Shown: piece by piece, positions 33,491 to 41,630 of the stretch
How positions within the stretch are numbered: position 1 is the stretch's first letter
Layout: each line of letters starts with the position of its first letter
Assembly: GCA_963717135.1 (NCBI GenBank)
Contig: CAVQVN010000003.1
Span: 310,001-374,000 of the forward strand
From: UBA4744 sp963717135
GTDB lineage: Bacteria; Actinomycetota; Acidimicrobiia; Spongiisociales; UBA4744
Direction of reading: 5' to 3'
Length of the DNA: 64,000 nucleotides
Program-made: the position numbers and the translations under genes
The notes under the pieces: generated by a model
Told to the model about the DNA's origin: nothing
The model's input: the letters and a program-made list of their open reading frames with translations, nothing else
Database searches by the model: none

Positions 33491-35443
33491 ATGCTCTTCG
33501 ATTACCCCCAAGTAACCGCGTCTTCCCTCAACGAGGCCATAGCTGAAGGCCTTGCCCGAGCTGAGAAAGCTGTCGCGGATGTCGTCAAGGTCGACCGGAC
33601 GCGAACTTTCGAAAACACCATTCGCCCACTGGAACTCATCTCCGTCGAACTGCAGGACCTCTACGGACGTGGCCCCTTCCTCGGCAACGTGCACCCGGAC
33701 GAAGCCATCCGGGACATTGCCCGGGCCGCCGAGGAACGACTCGAGAAGTGGCAGGTTGAGCTGACGTTCCGATCCGATCTCTTCCAGGCAGTCAAGAGTT
33801 ACTCCGAGACCGACGGAGCGAGCCGATTGGAAGGCGAAAAGCAGCGCCTCCTGTCTTTCCTCTTGAGAGACTTTCGAAGGGCCGGTCACGAGCTCGCCCC
33901 CGAACACCGATCCGAGGTTCAGCAACTTCGTGAACGTCTCGTCGAACTCGAGGTTGCGTTCCAGCGCAATATCGCCGAGTACGAGGACTATCTGGAGGTC
34001 ACCCGTGAGGACCTAGCCGGATTGCCCGACGACTTCGTCGATCGCCTCAGAAAGGGCGAAAACGACACGCTGCAAGTGACGATGGCCTATCCACACGTTA
34101 TTCCTTTCATGGAACAGGCTGAGCGGCGAGATCTTCGCGAGGCGCTTTCGTTCAAGTTCAGCAGCCGGGCGGTAGAAGCCAACCGTCCAGTCTTGCAAGA
34201 GGCGGTAGAGGTCAGGGAACGCATTGCCCAACTCTTCGGCCTGGAGTCGTGGGCCCACTACCAGATGGAAGAGAAGATGGCCAAGCACCCCGAGGCCGTC
34301 GAAGCGTTCTATTCCGAGTTGATTCCGCCGCTTTCGGAGAAGGGAAACGCCGAGATCGCCGCCATGGCCGAGATGCTCGAGCATGACACGGGTTCTCGAG
34401 ACCTGCAGGTTTGGGATTGGCGGTACTACGACACGCAACTTCGTCTGAGGGATTACGGCGTTGACACCAATCGGGTCGCTGAGTATTTCAAGCTCGAGGA
34501 TGTCATCGCCGGAATGTTCGCGTTGACCGCCGAGGTCTTTGGCCTCACTTACCAGCCCGTCGCTGAAACACGTGCTTGGCACGAGGAAGTTTTGCTATAC
34601 CAGATACTCGATGCGGCCACCGGTGAGCACCTCGCCTACTTCTACGCAGATCTCTTCCCGCGCGACGGCAAGTACAGCCACGCCGCGGCCTTTCCCCTCT
34701 ACCCGGGTCATCGGGAAGCCGACGGCACCTACCGACGGCCGGTCTCTGCCATCGTGGCCAACCTCACCAAGCCCACGGCAGACAAACCCGCCCTCCTCCA
34801 GCACTCGGAAGTTGAAACGTTGTTCCATGAGTTCGGGCATATCCTCCACATGTCACTGACCAAAGCCGAATTCACGAGGTTCTCCGGAGCCAACACCGAG
34901 TGGGATTTCGTCGAAGCGCCCAGCCAGATCATGGAGGAATGGTGCTGGCAACCCGCCGTGCTTCAGACCTTCGCTCGCCACTACCAGACGGACGAACCCA
35001 TCCCCGAGGAGCTGGTTCTCGATTTGGTCAAAGCCCGTCACCTCAATGTGGCGCTGCACACCTTGCGTCAGGTTTCCTTCGGCGTCTTCGACATGGGACT
35101 GCACGGACCAGGCGACCACAGCGACATGGACCTCATCCACGATCGGGCCGAATCCGTCGGACTCCTCCCCCCACATGAGGGCACCTTCTTCCCCGCCAGC
35201 TTCGGTCACCTGCTGGGCGGCTACGACGCCGGGTACTACGGGTATCTCTGGTCACAGGTCTTCGGGTTGGATATGTTCAGCCGGTTTGAAGGCGAAGGGG
35301 TGACCAATCCGGAAGTTGGGCTGAGGTACCGCCGCGAGATCCTCGAACCGGGAGGTTCTCTCGACGGAGATCAGTTGCTGAGAAACTTCCTGGGCCGCGA
35401 ACCCTCCAACCAGGCTTTCTTGCGTCACATTGGGATTGGATAG
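33491..35443 (+). CDS. M3-family zinc metallopeptidase (oligopeptidase)
   Basis: M3 peptidases such as thimet oligopeptidase and Dcp cut short peptides inside a closed, helical cavity. The 650-residue protein has the zinc motif HEFGH in LFHEFGHILH at about residue 450, the third zinc ligand Glu in WDFVEAPSQIMEEW 28-33 residues later, and the downstream substrate-binding His/Tyr region FGHLLGGYDAGYYGYLWSQVF. No signal peptide is seen, so it is cytoplasmic. The ATG at 33491 is chosen because the open frame before it overlaps the divergent small gene. A 7-bp period array begins on its last base. Confidence 0.93.
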   Translation: MLFDYPQVTASSLNEAIAEGLARAEKAVADVVKVDRTRTFENTIRPLELISVELQDLYGRGPFLGNVHPDEAIRDIARAAEERLEKWQVELTFRSDLFQAVKSYSETDGASRLEGEKQRLLSFLLRDFRRAGHELAPEHRSEVQQLRERLVELEVAFQRNIAEYEDYLEVTREDLAGLPDDFVDRLRKGENDTLQVTMAYPHVIPFMEQAERRDLREALSFKFSSRAVEANRPVLQEAVEVRERIAQLFGLESWAHYQMEEKMAKHPEAVEAFYSELIPPLSEKGNAEIAAMAEMLEHDTGSRDLQVWDWRYYDTQLRLRDYGVDTNRVAEYFKLEDVIAGMFALTAEVFGLTYQPVAETRAWHEEVLLYQILDAATGEHLAYFYADLFPRDGKYSHAAAFPLYPGHREADGTYRRPVSAIVANLTKPTADKPALLQHSEVETLFHEFGHILHMSLTKAEFTRFSGANTEWDFVEAPSQIMEEWCWQPAVLQTFARHYQTDEPIPEELVLDLVKARHLNVALHTLRQVSFGVFDMGLHGPGDHSDMDLIHDRAESVGLLPPHEGTFFPASFGHLLGGYDAGYYGYLWSQVFGLDMFSRFEGEGVTNPEVGLRYRREILEPGGSLDGDQLLRNFLGREPSNQAFLRHIGIG

Positions 35444-35526
35444 AGCTACGAGCTACGAGCTGCGACCGTCAATCACCAAGGCGGCGCTTCCGCTTGGTGC
35501 TTGCTGCTTGACGCTCGACGCTTTCT
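35443..35526. repeat. 7-bp period arrays, two blocks
   Basis: The first block is GAGCTAC, GAGCTAC, GAGCTGC, GACCGTC (35443-35470), beginning on the last base of the peptidase stop codon. After 21 bases a second block follows: GCTTGGT, GCTTGCT, GCTTGAC, GCTCGAC, GCTTTCT (35492-35526). Each block keeps strict 7-bp phase, and the gap of 21 is itself three units. Confidence 0.75.
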
Positions 35527-35757
35527 TTCACGTTTCGGTGATATTGCCGAAATACTCATCCGGAATTCTCCGCGCTCCGTAAACAGGTTGAAGTCTCGGA
35601 AACTTCGTGTAATTTATAACATCTACATAGTGGAAATTCCCCAAAGGCCGCGTTACAGTCACATAGATCTCGAGCAGAACCACAGAGAACCGGGAACAAA
35701 ATGACGCCAATAGGCGTTGGACCGGTCTCAAGAGACAGATAATCAGGAGGCCATCCT
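35527..35757. other. AT-rich leader/promoter region
   Basis: This stretch is clearly more AT-rich than its surroundings (for example GTAATTTATAAC near 35610). A TTGAAG hexamer at about 35588 followed 16-17 bases later by TAATTT is a plausible promoter for the small protein at 35758, giving a leader of roughly 130 bases. A five-pair hairpin ACGCC-AATA-GGCGT lies at 35704-35717. No gene is seen. Confidence 0.4.
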
Positions 35758-35952
35758 ATGGCTGACACACTCAAAGGAAACAGGTTACGCGGAGGCGTCA
35801 GACCCTCTCGGAAATTCGGCGAAGGACGCGTCTGTGCCGACAAAAACTGCGACACCTTGTTGTCTCAATACAATCGGCGCGACCATTGCTTTGCTCACGC
35901 TCCGGTCCGGTTCCCCCGAGTACGGGGCCGGGTCGTGACCGAAGGTACCTGA
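35758..35952 (+). CDS. Small basic Cys/His protein, possible zinc binder
   Basis: The 64-residue product starts at ATG 35758 with AGGAGG seven bases upstream, one of the best ribosome sites in the window. It is basic, and its centre carries CADKNC, then NRRDHCFAH, giving three Cys and two His in a spacing that could bind one zinc ion. The short run LLSQYNRRDHC resembles a pattern I associate with small actinobacterial zinc-finger-like proteins, but I cannot name a family. The long AT-rich leader and strong ribosome site suggest high or regulated expression. A strong hairpin follows about 60 bases after its stop. Confidence 0.75.
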   Translation: MADTLKGNRLRGGVRPSRKFGEGRVCADKNCDTLLSQYNRRDHCFAHAPVRFPRVRGRVVTEGT

Positions 35953-36013
35953 GCCGCCACATCACAAACTTGGCGCCATCCCGGATCCCCTCCGTGAGGT
36001 TTGGCGTCCATCT

Positions 36014-36043
36014 GAGACCCCGGAAACCCTCCTCCGGGGTCTC
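36014..36043 (+). terminator. Hairpin terminator after the small Cys/His gene
   Basis: Perfect 11-base arms GAGACCCCGGA (36014-36024) and TCCGGGGTCTC (36033-36043) flank an eight-base loop. No T-run follows, so it is a GC-rich hairpin terminator of the kind common in actinobacteria. It isolates the small gene from the copper operon. Confidence 0.7.
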
Positions 36044-36085
36044 ACCACATACGATGTCCGATCCCGCCCCTGACCCACCTCACCC

Positions 36086-36106
36086 CACCCCACCCCCGGT
36101 GGGGTG
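36086..36106. promoter_or_regulatory. CsoR-type operator overlapping the copper operon promoter
   Basis: Nine-base arms CACCCCACC and GGTGGGGTG around CCC form a perfect GC-rich inverted repeat. CsoR sites are GC-rich inverted repeats of this general kind. The site abuts GATAAA (36106-36111), a good -10 hexamer only six bases from the csoR ATG, so the message is probably leaderless and repressor binding would block the promoter directly. Confidence 0.7.
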
Positions 36107-36116
36107 ATAAACTTAC

Positions 36117-36422
36117 ATGCTCATGCAAGAACACCATCAGCAGGCCGCTCTCAATCGTCTCAAGACCGTCCGTGGCCACCTCGAAGGAGTCATCGGGATG
36201 GTCACCGACGAACGCTATTGCCCGGACATCATGAAGCAGGTTTCGGCGTTGCAGGCATCCCTGGAACGGGTCAACCGCATCCTGCTCCAGAACCACCTGG
36301 AAACGTGTGTCGCTACGGCGGTGGCCGAGGGGCGAGCCGCGGAGATCGTCGACGAGTTGATGGAAACGATGAAATACACCGCGGCGGTCACCGGACCGGC
36401 CGCCCTGAAGGAGGACCTGTGA
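36117..36422 (+). CDS. csoR: Copper-sensing repressor CsoR
   Basis: CsoR-family proteins are all-helical repressors that let go of DNA on binding Cu(I). In the 101-residue product the copper ligands are at the family positions: Cys35 in ERYCPD, His60 and Cys64 in NHLETCV. The helical fold is shown by LNRLKTVRGHLEGVIGMV and QVSALQASLERVNRILLQNHL. It heads the operon csoR-copZ-copA and overlaps copZ by four bases (GTGA). A palindrome and -10 box just upstream suggest self-repression. ATG 36123 is an alternative start. Confidence 0.93.
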   Translation: MLMQEHHQQAALNRLKTVRGHLEGVIGMVTDERYCPDIMKQVSALQASLERVNRILLQNHLETCVATAVAEGRAAEIVDELMETMKYTAAVTGPAALKEDL

Positions 36423-36631
36423 GCCAGCAAACCATTTCCGTGCCCGACATTTCCTGCAATCACTGCAAGATGTCGATCGAAGGTGCCGTCGGCGCCCTCG
36501 ATGGAGTCGACAAAGTGGAGGTGCATATCGAGCCGCGGACGGTCGAGGTGGATTTCAACGAGGCAACGGTGTCGATCGAAGCCATCCACGCGGCCATCGA
36601 GGAGCAGGGCTACGAAGTAGCCACCGGCTGA
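36419..36631 (+). CDS. copZ: Copper chaperone CopZ (HMA domain)
   Basis: This 70-residue protein is a single heavy-metal-associated domain that carries Cu(I) to the exporter. The metal motif is SCNHC (Cys13, Cys16), preceded by the usual beta strand ISVPDI and followed by a helix and GVDKVEVHIEPRTVEVDF. The start is GTG 36419, overlapping the csoR stop, with AAGGAGGA four bases upstream. It is followed by copA after five bases. Confidence 0.93.
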   Translation: MSQQTISVPDISCNHCKMSIEGAVGALDGVDKVEVHIEPRTVEVDFNEATVSIEAIHAAIEEQGYEVATG

Positions 36632-36636
36632 AACGG

Positions 36637-38817
36637 ATGACCGACACGCTCACCGCCCGGCGGGCCGACGACGGCAGCCTGATCTTCGATGTTGATGGTA
36701 TGACCTGCGCGTCGTGCGCCGTGCGAGTCGAACGCGTCCTCAACAAACAGGAGGGAGTCGACTCGGCGGTCGTGAATTTCGCCGGAGCGGAAGCCCGCGT
36801 TCACGCAGCCGACGGCCTGGATCTCAGCTCCTTGACCGACGCGGTCGGCAAGATCGGATACCAGATTCGCCTCGTCCAGCAGGATACGGAACGCAAGAGC
36901 GTCGTCGAGAAGTACGACGAGGAGGTTCGCTTTCAATGGAGGAATTTCCTGGCGGCGGCGCTCCTTACCATCCCGGTCATCGTCCTCGCCATGTCCGGGC
37001 AAGACGCCCGATGGAGCCTCATCGTTCAGTGGGCCCTGATAACCCCGGTCGAGTTCATCTTCGGCTGGCAATTCCATCATGCCGCCCTCAAGCGCCTCCG
37101 GTCCTTTGGGGCAAACATGGACACGCTGGTGTCGATCGGTACCCTGGCGGCCTATAGCTATTCGGTCTGGGCGTTCTTCGATTCCCAACCGGTTTTCTTC
37201 GAGACTGCCGGCGCCATAATCGCGCTGATCCTGCTGGGCCGATTCTTCGAAGCGCGCGCCAAGGGGCGGGCATCGGCAGCGATCACCAAGCTGCTGGAGT
37301 TGGGCGCCAAACAGGCGCGGATCCTTCGTGATGGGGGACCTGCGATGGTTCCCATCGACGAGGTCCGGGTCGGTGATCTCATCCTGATCAAACCGGGTGA
37401 GAAGGTACCTACCGACGGGGCCATCGAAGACGGACGCTCCTCGCTCGACGAGAGCATGCTGACCGGTGAATCGGCGCCCATCGACAAGGGTCCCGGGGAC
37501 GCCGTATTCGGTGCCACCATCAACCAGCAAGGTTTGCTGACCGTTCGAGCCACGCGAGTGGGTTCCGACACCGCCCTCGCCCAAATCGTTCACCTCGTCG
37601 AAGAGGCGCAGGCTTCCAAGGCACCCGTCCAGAAGCTGGCAGACCGTATCTCCGGGGTCTTCGTGCCGGTGGTGATGCTGGTTGCTCTAGCGACCTTTGG
37701 CGCCTGGTTCTTGACCGGCAACGACTTCCCGCAAGCCCTGACCGCGGCGGTGGCCGTGTTGATCATCGCCTGCCCGTGCGCACTCGGCTTGGCGACCCCC
37801 ACGGCCATCATGGTAGGGAGCGGTCGAGGGGCGGAGCTGGGTGTGATTTTCAAGGGTGCCGAGGTCTTTGAACGATCGCGCGATATCGATGCCATCTTGT
37901 TCGACAAGACCGGGACCCTGACCCGAGGCATAATGACCCTGTCGCACCTTCGAACCGACGAGGACGAGCGGCGTTTCCTCTATCTGGCCGGCACCGTAGA
38001 GGCTGCCAGCGAGCATCCCGTCGGCCGGGCTGTGGCGCTGGGAGCCGAGGAGCGGGATATCGAGCTGGGGGTCGCCGCCGATTTCCAGAACTTTGCAGGC
38101 CAAGGCGTGCGCGGAACCGTCGACGGAGTCCTCGTTTTGGTTGGCAAGGCAAAACTGCTGGCCGACCAGGGTTTCCTCATCTCCGATCGTTACCTGGACG
38201 AGGCGGCCCGGTTGGAGACCGAAGGCCGGACGGCGTTCCTGGTCGGGTGGGATTCCGAAGCCAGAGGGGTGCTGGCAGTCGCCGACACTTTGCGAGTCAC
38301 GGCTCGCCCGGCGGTTGAGGCCCTCAAAGGCATGAGAGTGGAGGTCGCCATGATCACCGGCGACAACCACCGAACCGCCGCCTCGATCGCCGCGCAAACC
38401 GGAATCGACCAGTTCATCGCTGAAGTCATGCCCGGCGAGAAGGCGGATCAGGTCCGTCACTTCCAGGGCCAGGGCAAGACCGTGGCGTTTGTCGGTGACG
38501 GTATCAATGACGCTCCGGCGCTGACCCAGGCCGACCTGGGCATGGCGGTCGGTACGGGAACCGACATCGCCATCGAGGCCGGGGACGTCATTCTGATGTC
38601 CGGAGACCCTGCCCTGGCGGAAACGGCAATGAAGCTCGCTCGAGCCACTTTCCGGACCATTAGACAAAACATGTTCTGGGCCTTCTTCTACAATGTGGCG
38701 ATGATCCCCCTGGCGGCCGCAGGTCTGCTCAACCCGATGTTCGCCGCCGCCGCCATGGCCTTCTCCAGCGTCTCTGTGGTAACCAACAGCCTCCGCCTGC
38801 GACGGTTTGAGGCATAG
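36637..38817 (+). CDS. copA: Copper-exporting P-type ATPase CopA
   Basis: CopA pumps Cu(I) out of the cytoplasm. The 726-residue protein has one N-terminal HMA domain (GMTCASC, Cys24 and Cys27), eight predicted membrane helices, the actuator TGES (MLTGESAPIDKGPGD), the membrane copper motif CPC (IIACPCALGLATP), the phosphorylation site DKTGTLT, the nucleotide-domain HP (ASEHPVGRA) and the hinge GDGINDAPAL. All catalytic residues are present and the length is normal. It is the last gene of the csoR operon; its TAG stop leads straight into a 7-bp period array. Confidence 0.95.
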   Translation: MTDTLTARRADDGSLIFDVDGMTCASCAVRVERVLNKQEGVDSAVVNFAGAEARVHAADGLDLSSLTDAVGKIGYQIRLVQQDTERKSVVEKYDEEVRFQWRNFLAAALLTIPVIVLAMSGQDARWSLIVQWALITPVEFIFGWQFHHAALKRLRSFGANMDTLVSIGTLAAYSYSVWAFFDSQPVFFETAGAIIALILLGRFFEARAKGRASAAITKLLELGAKQARILRDGGPAMVPIDEVRVGDLILIKPGEKVPTDGAIEDGRSSLDESMLTGESAPIDKGPGDAVFGATINQQGLLTVRATRVGSDTALAQIVHLVEEAQASKAPVQKLADRISGVFVPVVMLVALATFGAWFLTGNDFPQALTAAVAVLIIACPCALGLATPTAIMVGSGRGAELGVIFKGAEVFERSRDIDAILFDKTGTLTRGIMTLSHLRTDEDERRFLYLAGTVEAASEHPVGRAVALGAEERDIELGVAADFQNFAGQGVRGTVDGVLVLVGKAKLLADQGFLISDRYLDEAARLETEGRTAFLVGWDSEARGVLAVADTLRVTARPAVEALKGMRVEVAMITGDNHRTAASIAAQTGIDQFIAEVMPGEKADQVRHFQGQGKTVAFVGDGINDAPALTQADLGMAVGTGTDIAIEAGDVILMSGDPALAETAMKLARATFRTIRQNMFWAFFYNVAMIPLAAAGLLNPMFAAAAMAFSSVSVVTNSLRLRRFEA

Positions 38818-38845
38818 CGAGTCACGAGCTGCGAGCTGCGAGCTC
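38818..38845. repeat. 7-bp period array, 4 units
   Basis: CGAGTCA, CGAGCTG, CGAGCTG and CGAGCTC follow the copA stop codon immediately. The units are the same words as in the 20-unit array at 39076-39215, with which this block brackets a copy of the composite repeat. Confidence 0.8.
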
Positions 38846-38915
38846 TCTCACCGAACGTGCGGGTGGCCGAGGCCGCCAGGCCGAGGTTGGAGTGGGCAGG
38901 CGAGTCGATGGGTTT

Positions 38916-39060
38916 TCCCACCCTGCAAGGAAGGGAAAGCGTCGCCCGGAGGGCGAAGCAGGGGAGGGTCGAGCGATAGCCGCGAGGCCGTCTGGCTAGC
39001 GCTTGACCCCCATCCCCCTCGCTTTGCTCGGGTACTTCCCCCTTCCAGGGGGAAGCCACT
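38916..39060. repeat. Composite hairpin-rich dispersed repeat, copy 2
   Basis: This ~145-base element aligns along its length with 21353-21494. The last ~60 bases, from GCTTGACCCCCATCCC to GGGGGAAGCCACT, differ by only two bases; the left part is more diverged but keeps the CCCTGCAAGG centre and the CAGGGGAGGGTCG segment. It lies between two heptad arrays in the 395-base gap between copA and the Nudix gene. Confidence 0.8.
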
Positions 39061-39075
39061 CGCCTCGGCCCCGAA

Positions 39076-39215
39076 CGAGTCACGAGTCACGAGCTACGAG
39101 CTGGGAGTCACGAGTCACGAGTCACGAGCTGGAAGTCACGAGTCACGAGCTACGAGCTGGAAGTCACGAGCTGCGAGCTGCGAGCTGCGAGTCACGAGTC
39201 ACGAGCTACGAGCTA
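39076..39215. repeat. 7-bp period array, 20 units in perfect phase
   Basis: Twenty heptamers run without a phase break. Nearly all are one of three words, CGAGTCA, CGAGCTA and CGAGCTG; three are GGAGTCA or GAAGTCA. The order shows a higher repeat (CGAGTCA-CGAGCTA-CGAGCTG-GAAGTCA and variants). The last unit supplies the stop codon of the Nudix gene read from the right. It is not a CRISPR: units are 7 bases and there are no spacers. Confidence 0.92.
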
Positions 39216-39695
39216 GTTCACGTCGCCGAGGTAGTGGGGGGTGTCTGTCCCCTCGCCGGCCCATCTGATGAGATGCGAGACCAGCACCGATGGGAAGAAA
39301 CGCAGGTTGGCGAGATCTTCGACCCGCACCCAATCAACCGACAATTGCCAGGCGTCTTTCTCGACAGCATGCCTTGGGGCCATCGACCGGTCGATCGAAC
39401 ATAAGAACATGATCTCGATCTGGTGCACATCGGGCTCATAGGCAGCGAACTCGTGGCTTGCTCCGATGTAGTCCCGGACCCACAGCACGTCCCCCACCTC
39501 GATCGGGTAGCCGGTCTCCTCGCACACCTCACGGCGAAGACAGTCGTCCAGCGGCTCACCGTGGTTTTGGCCTCCGCCCGGAAGCAAGAAAAACTCGCCG
39601 CCCGGATCATCCGGATGAAGATTGCGGGTCAGGAGAATCTCGCCATCGGAAATGATGACCGCTTTGGCGGCAACCCGGATGGAGGGATCAGGCAT
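39213..39695 (-). CDS. Nudix hydrolase
   Basis: Nudix enzymes hydrolyse nucleoside diphosphates linked to another group. The 160-residue protein has the full Nudix box at about residues 40-62: G-x5-E-x7-REVCEETGY, with both metal-binding Glu residues present. The N-terminal strands (VAAKAVIISDGEILLTRN) and the preceding LLPGGG fit the fold. Substrate cannot be told. Its TAG stop codon is written by the last unit of the heptad array, so the natural C-terminus may once have been different. Confidence 0.88.
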   Translation of the reverse strand: MPDPSIRVAAKAVIISDGEILLTRNLHPDDPGGEFFLLPGGGQNHGEPLDDCLRREVCEETGYPIEVGDVLWVRDYIGASHEFAAYEPDVHQIEIMFLCSIDRSMAPRHAVEKDAWQLSVDWVRVEDLANLRFFPSVLVSHLIRWAGEGTDTPHYLGDVN

Positions 39696-39785
39696 AGATC
39701 AAGATGGTAGTAGTCACCGATTGGCGCGGCCCTGAGCCGGCCCAACACCCACTCCGGGTGAGGGGTTCATAGCCGCCTTGGGGTT

Positions 39786-40022
39786 CTACGATCTCCGGCT
39801 GGGAGGATGATCCATCCCCATGTAGATACCCCCCAGCTCCAATTCCCCGAGCATCTGTTCAATCCGTTTCGATCGAGTCTCGGGGCGTTTTGCCCGGCCG
39901 ATCCATGCCAGGTAGTCGTTCCGCTGATAGAACGGTCGCTCGTCATAGCTTTCGGACAGCCCTCGCTCATCGAGAGCCTGCCGGACGTCTTCCGGCATCC
40001 GTTGTTGAGGGCGTCTGGACAC
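39786..40022 (-). CDS. YdeI/OmdA-like C-terminal domain protein
   Basis: The 78-residue product (from GTG 40022; ATG 39998 is an alternative) matches the C-terminal domain of the YdeI/OmpD-associated family through PEDVRQALDERG and the diagnostic RNDYLAWIGRAKRPETRSKRIEQML. Full members also carry an N-terminal DUF1905-like domain, which is absent here because the space upstream is taken by the divergent flavoprotein gene. It is therefore a short form or a truncated remnant. Function in the family is poorly defined. Confidence 0.65.
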   Translation of the reverse strand: MSRRPQQRMPEDVRQALDERGLSESYDERPFYQRNDYLAWIGRAKRPETRSKRIEQMLGELELGGIYMGMDHPPSRRS

Positions 40023-40115
40023 CTCACAATCGTAACGGGGAAGGGAGGACCGAACGGTCTGGTGGAGCCAACCGCTACGATTCGAAGGGAGCTTGCCATA
40101 CGGCGAGGAGGATTC

Positions 40116-40622
40116 TTGTCCCCGCCAACCTTCGATTACGTCGAGGCTCAGGTGAGGAAGAAGACCTTCGGGATCTTCACGGCCATCGATCCCCGCGGCC
40201 GCCCTCATTCGACCGGCGTCCTTTACGGGGTTGGGCCGGTGGCGGCTCCGCTCGCCCTCTATGTCGTGACTTTCGAGCACTATGCCAAAGTCCGCTACGT
40301 TCGCGCCAACCCGATCGTCACTCTCGCAATAACCTTTCCGCACCGGATCTTCAGTTTCGCTCCGGCCAACTGCGTCACCTTCCGGGGCCAGGCGACCACC
40401 GTGGCCTTCTCCGATCCGCAGGCTGTTTGGGCTTTCAGGCAGCATCGCATCCTGCGCGACAACCTCGTCATGGGTTCGAAGGGCGGCCGCCCGATTTTCA
40501 TCCGAATCGATCCGGAACCAAATGTGCTCTGCTACGGAGTGGGTATTCCTCTGAACGCACTCCGCAAGGACCCCACCATTGGTGGCTACAAAGTCCAGAT
40601 ACCGATCCGAGGCAGCCTATAA
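40116..40622 (+). CDS. Pyridoxamine-phosphate-oxidase-like flavin-binding protein
   Basis: The 168-residue product resembles the split-barrel PPOX family that binds FMN or F420. Visible features are the opening helix FDYVEAQVRKKTFGIFTAID, RGRPHSTGVLY, the HYAKVRYVRANPIVTLAITFP strand pair, and a C-terminal strand ending in KVQIPIRG. The start is TTG 40116, with GAGGAG five bases upstream, giving MSPPTFDY. In actinobacteria many such proteins use F420 with unknown substrates. It is followed by the PAC2 gene 50 bases on. Confidence 0.75.
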   Translation: MSPPTFDYVEAQVRKKTFGIFTAIDPRGRPHSTGVLYGVGPVAAPLALYVVTFEHYAKVRYVRANPIVTLAITFPHRIFSFAPANCVTFRGQATTVAFSDPQAVWAFRQHRILRDNLVMGSKGGRPIFIRIDPEPNVLCYGVGIPLNALRKDPTIGGYKVQIPIRGSL

Positions 40623-40671
40623 GTCCCCGGTCACCCCAGCCATCGCCTATTTCATCGTGCAACTACCCTGG

Positions 40672-41523
40672 ATGGCGATGAATGTCGTCGAATGGGAAGA
40701 ACGGCCCGAGCTCCGCAACCCAGTGGCCATGGTTGCCTTCGAAGGGTGGAACGACGCGGCCGACGCTGCATCAGGAGCAGTCGGGTTCATCCTCGACCAG
40801 TTTGAGGACCTCGAGCCCTTTGCGGTGCTTCTCCCCGAGGAATTCTTCAATTTCCAAACCCGGCGTCCCGACGTCGAGATCGGCGACGGCGGCACCCGCG
40901 ATATCACCTGGCCGGTGGTCGGCTTCTATGCGATCCCGCTCCCCGAACAACAGCGCGATCTCGTGATCGTGCTGGGTGAGGAGCCTCACTACCGGTGGCT
41001 CACCTTCGTGGATCACATCATCGACGTGCTCCAGTCGGTCGGCGTGCAAGAGGTAATCACGCTGGGAGCCTTCATCGGGCAAGTTGCCCATACGCTTCCG
41101 GTCCCCATTATCGGAGTAGCCACCGATCCGTCCGTCGTTGAACGCCATCAGCTGATGACCTCCGACTACGAGGGCCCGACCGGCATAACCGGCGTCCTCA
41201 ATCTCTCTTGTGCGGAGGCCGGCATGGAGGCTGTCAGTCTCTGGGCCGCCACCCCCCACTATCTGGCTGCCAACGAGAACCCCAAGGCCATGCTGGCCCT
41301 CCTCTCCAAGGCGGCGTTGATTGCCGGAATCACCATCGAGGCCACCGAACTGGCCGTCGAAGCAGGAGAGTTCGATTCGCGAGTCAACCAGGCAATGGAC
41401 ACTTCGGTGGACCTCTCCTCCTACGTGCACCGGCTCGAAGAGGGCTCGGCCGAGGCGGTCCACCCGGCCGTAGCCGAGCAGCTGGTCGACGAGATCGAGC
41501 AGTTCCTCAAAGGAGGCGACTGA
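40672..41523 (+). CDS. PAC2-family protein (proteasome-assembly-chaperone-like)
   Basis: The product (about 283 residues) matches the PAC2 family known from actinobacteria and archaea. The N-terminal landmarks are ELRNPVAMVAFEGWNDAADAAS, then the LVIVLGEEPHYRWLTF strand, VITLGAFIGQVAHT, and GITGVLN with a conserved Glu-Ala-Gly segment. The exact start is uncertain: ATG 40672 and 40678 are closest to the conserved start, while GTG 40657 would fit a leaderless message from CCTATTT. Actinobacterial members sit near proteasome-related genes in some genomes, but none are seen here. Confidence 0.8.
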   Translation: MAMNVVEWEERPELRNPVAMVAFEGWNDAADAASGAVGFILDQFEDLEPFAVLLPEEFFNFQTRRPDVEIGDGGTRDITWPVVGFYAIPLPEQQRDLVIVLGEEPHYRWLTFVDHIIDVLQSVGVQEVITLGAFIGQVAHTLPVPIIGVATDPSVVERHQLMTSDYEGPTGITGVLNLSCAEAGMEAVSLWAATPHYLAANENPKAMLALLSKAALIAGITIEATELAVEAGEFDSRVNQAMDTSVDLSSYVHRLEEGSAEAVHPAVAEQLVDEIEQFLKGGD

Positions 41524-41630
41524 GCGTTCCAAAATGGGGGACCTGCGGGCGCGTCGAACAGCGCAGGGTGTTTCTGCTTGGTGAGCCAGGGCGTGGTCGG
41601 CGCCTCTTTGCGACCGGAAGGGCCCGGTTG

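Noticed and set aside
33395..33925. N-terminal extension of the small membrane protein
   Set aside because: It overlaps the M3 peptidase gene in antisense; only the C-terminal 63 residues look like protein.
39076..39215. CRISPR-like array
   Set aside because: The units are 7 bases long and directly joined; there are no spacers and no cas genes.
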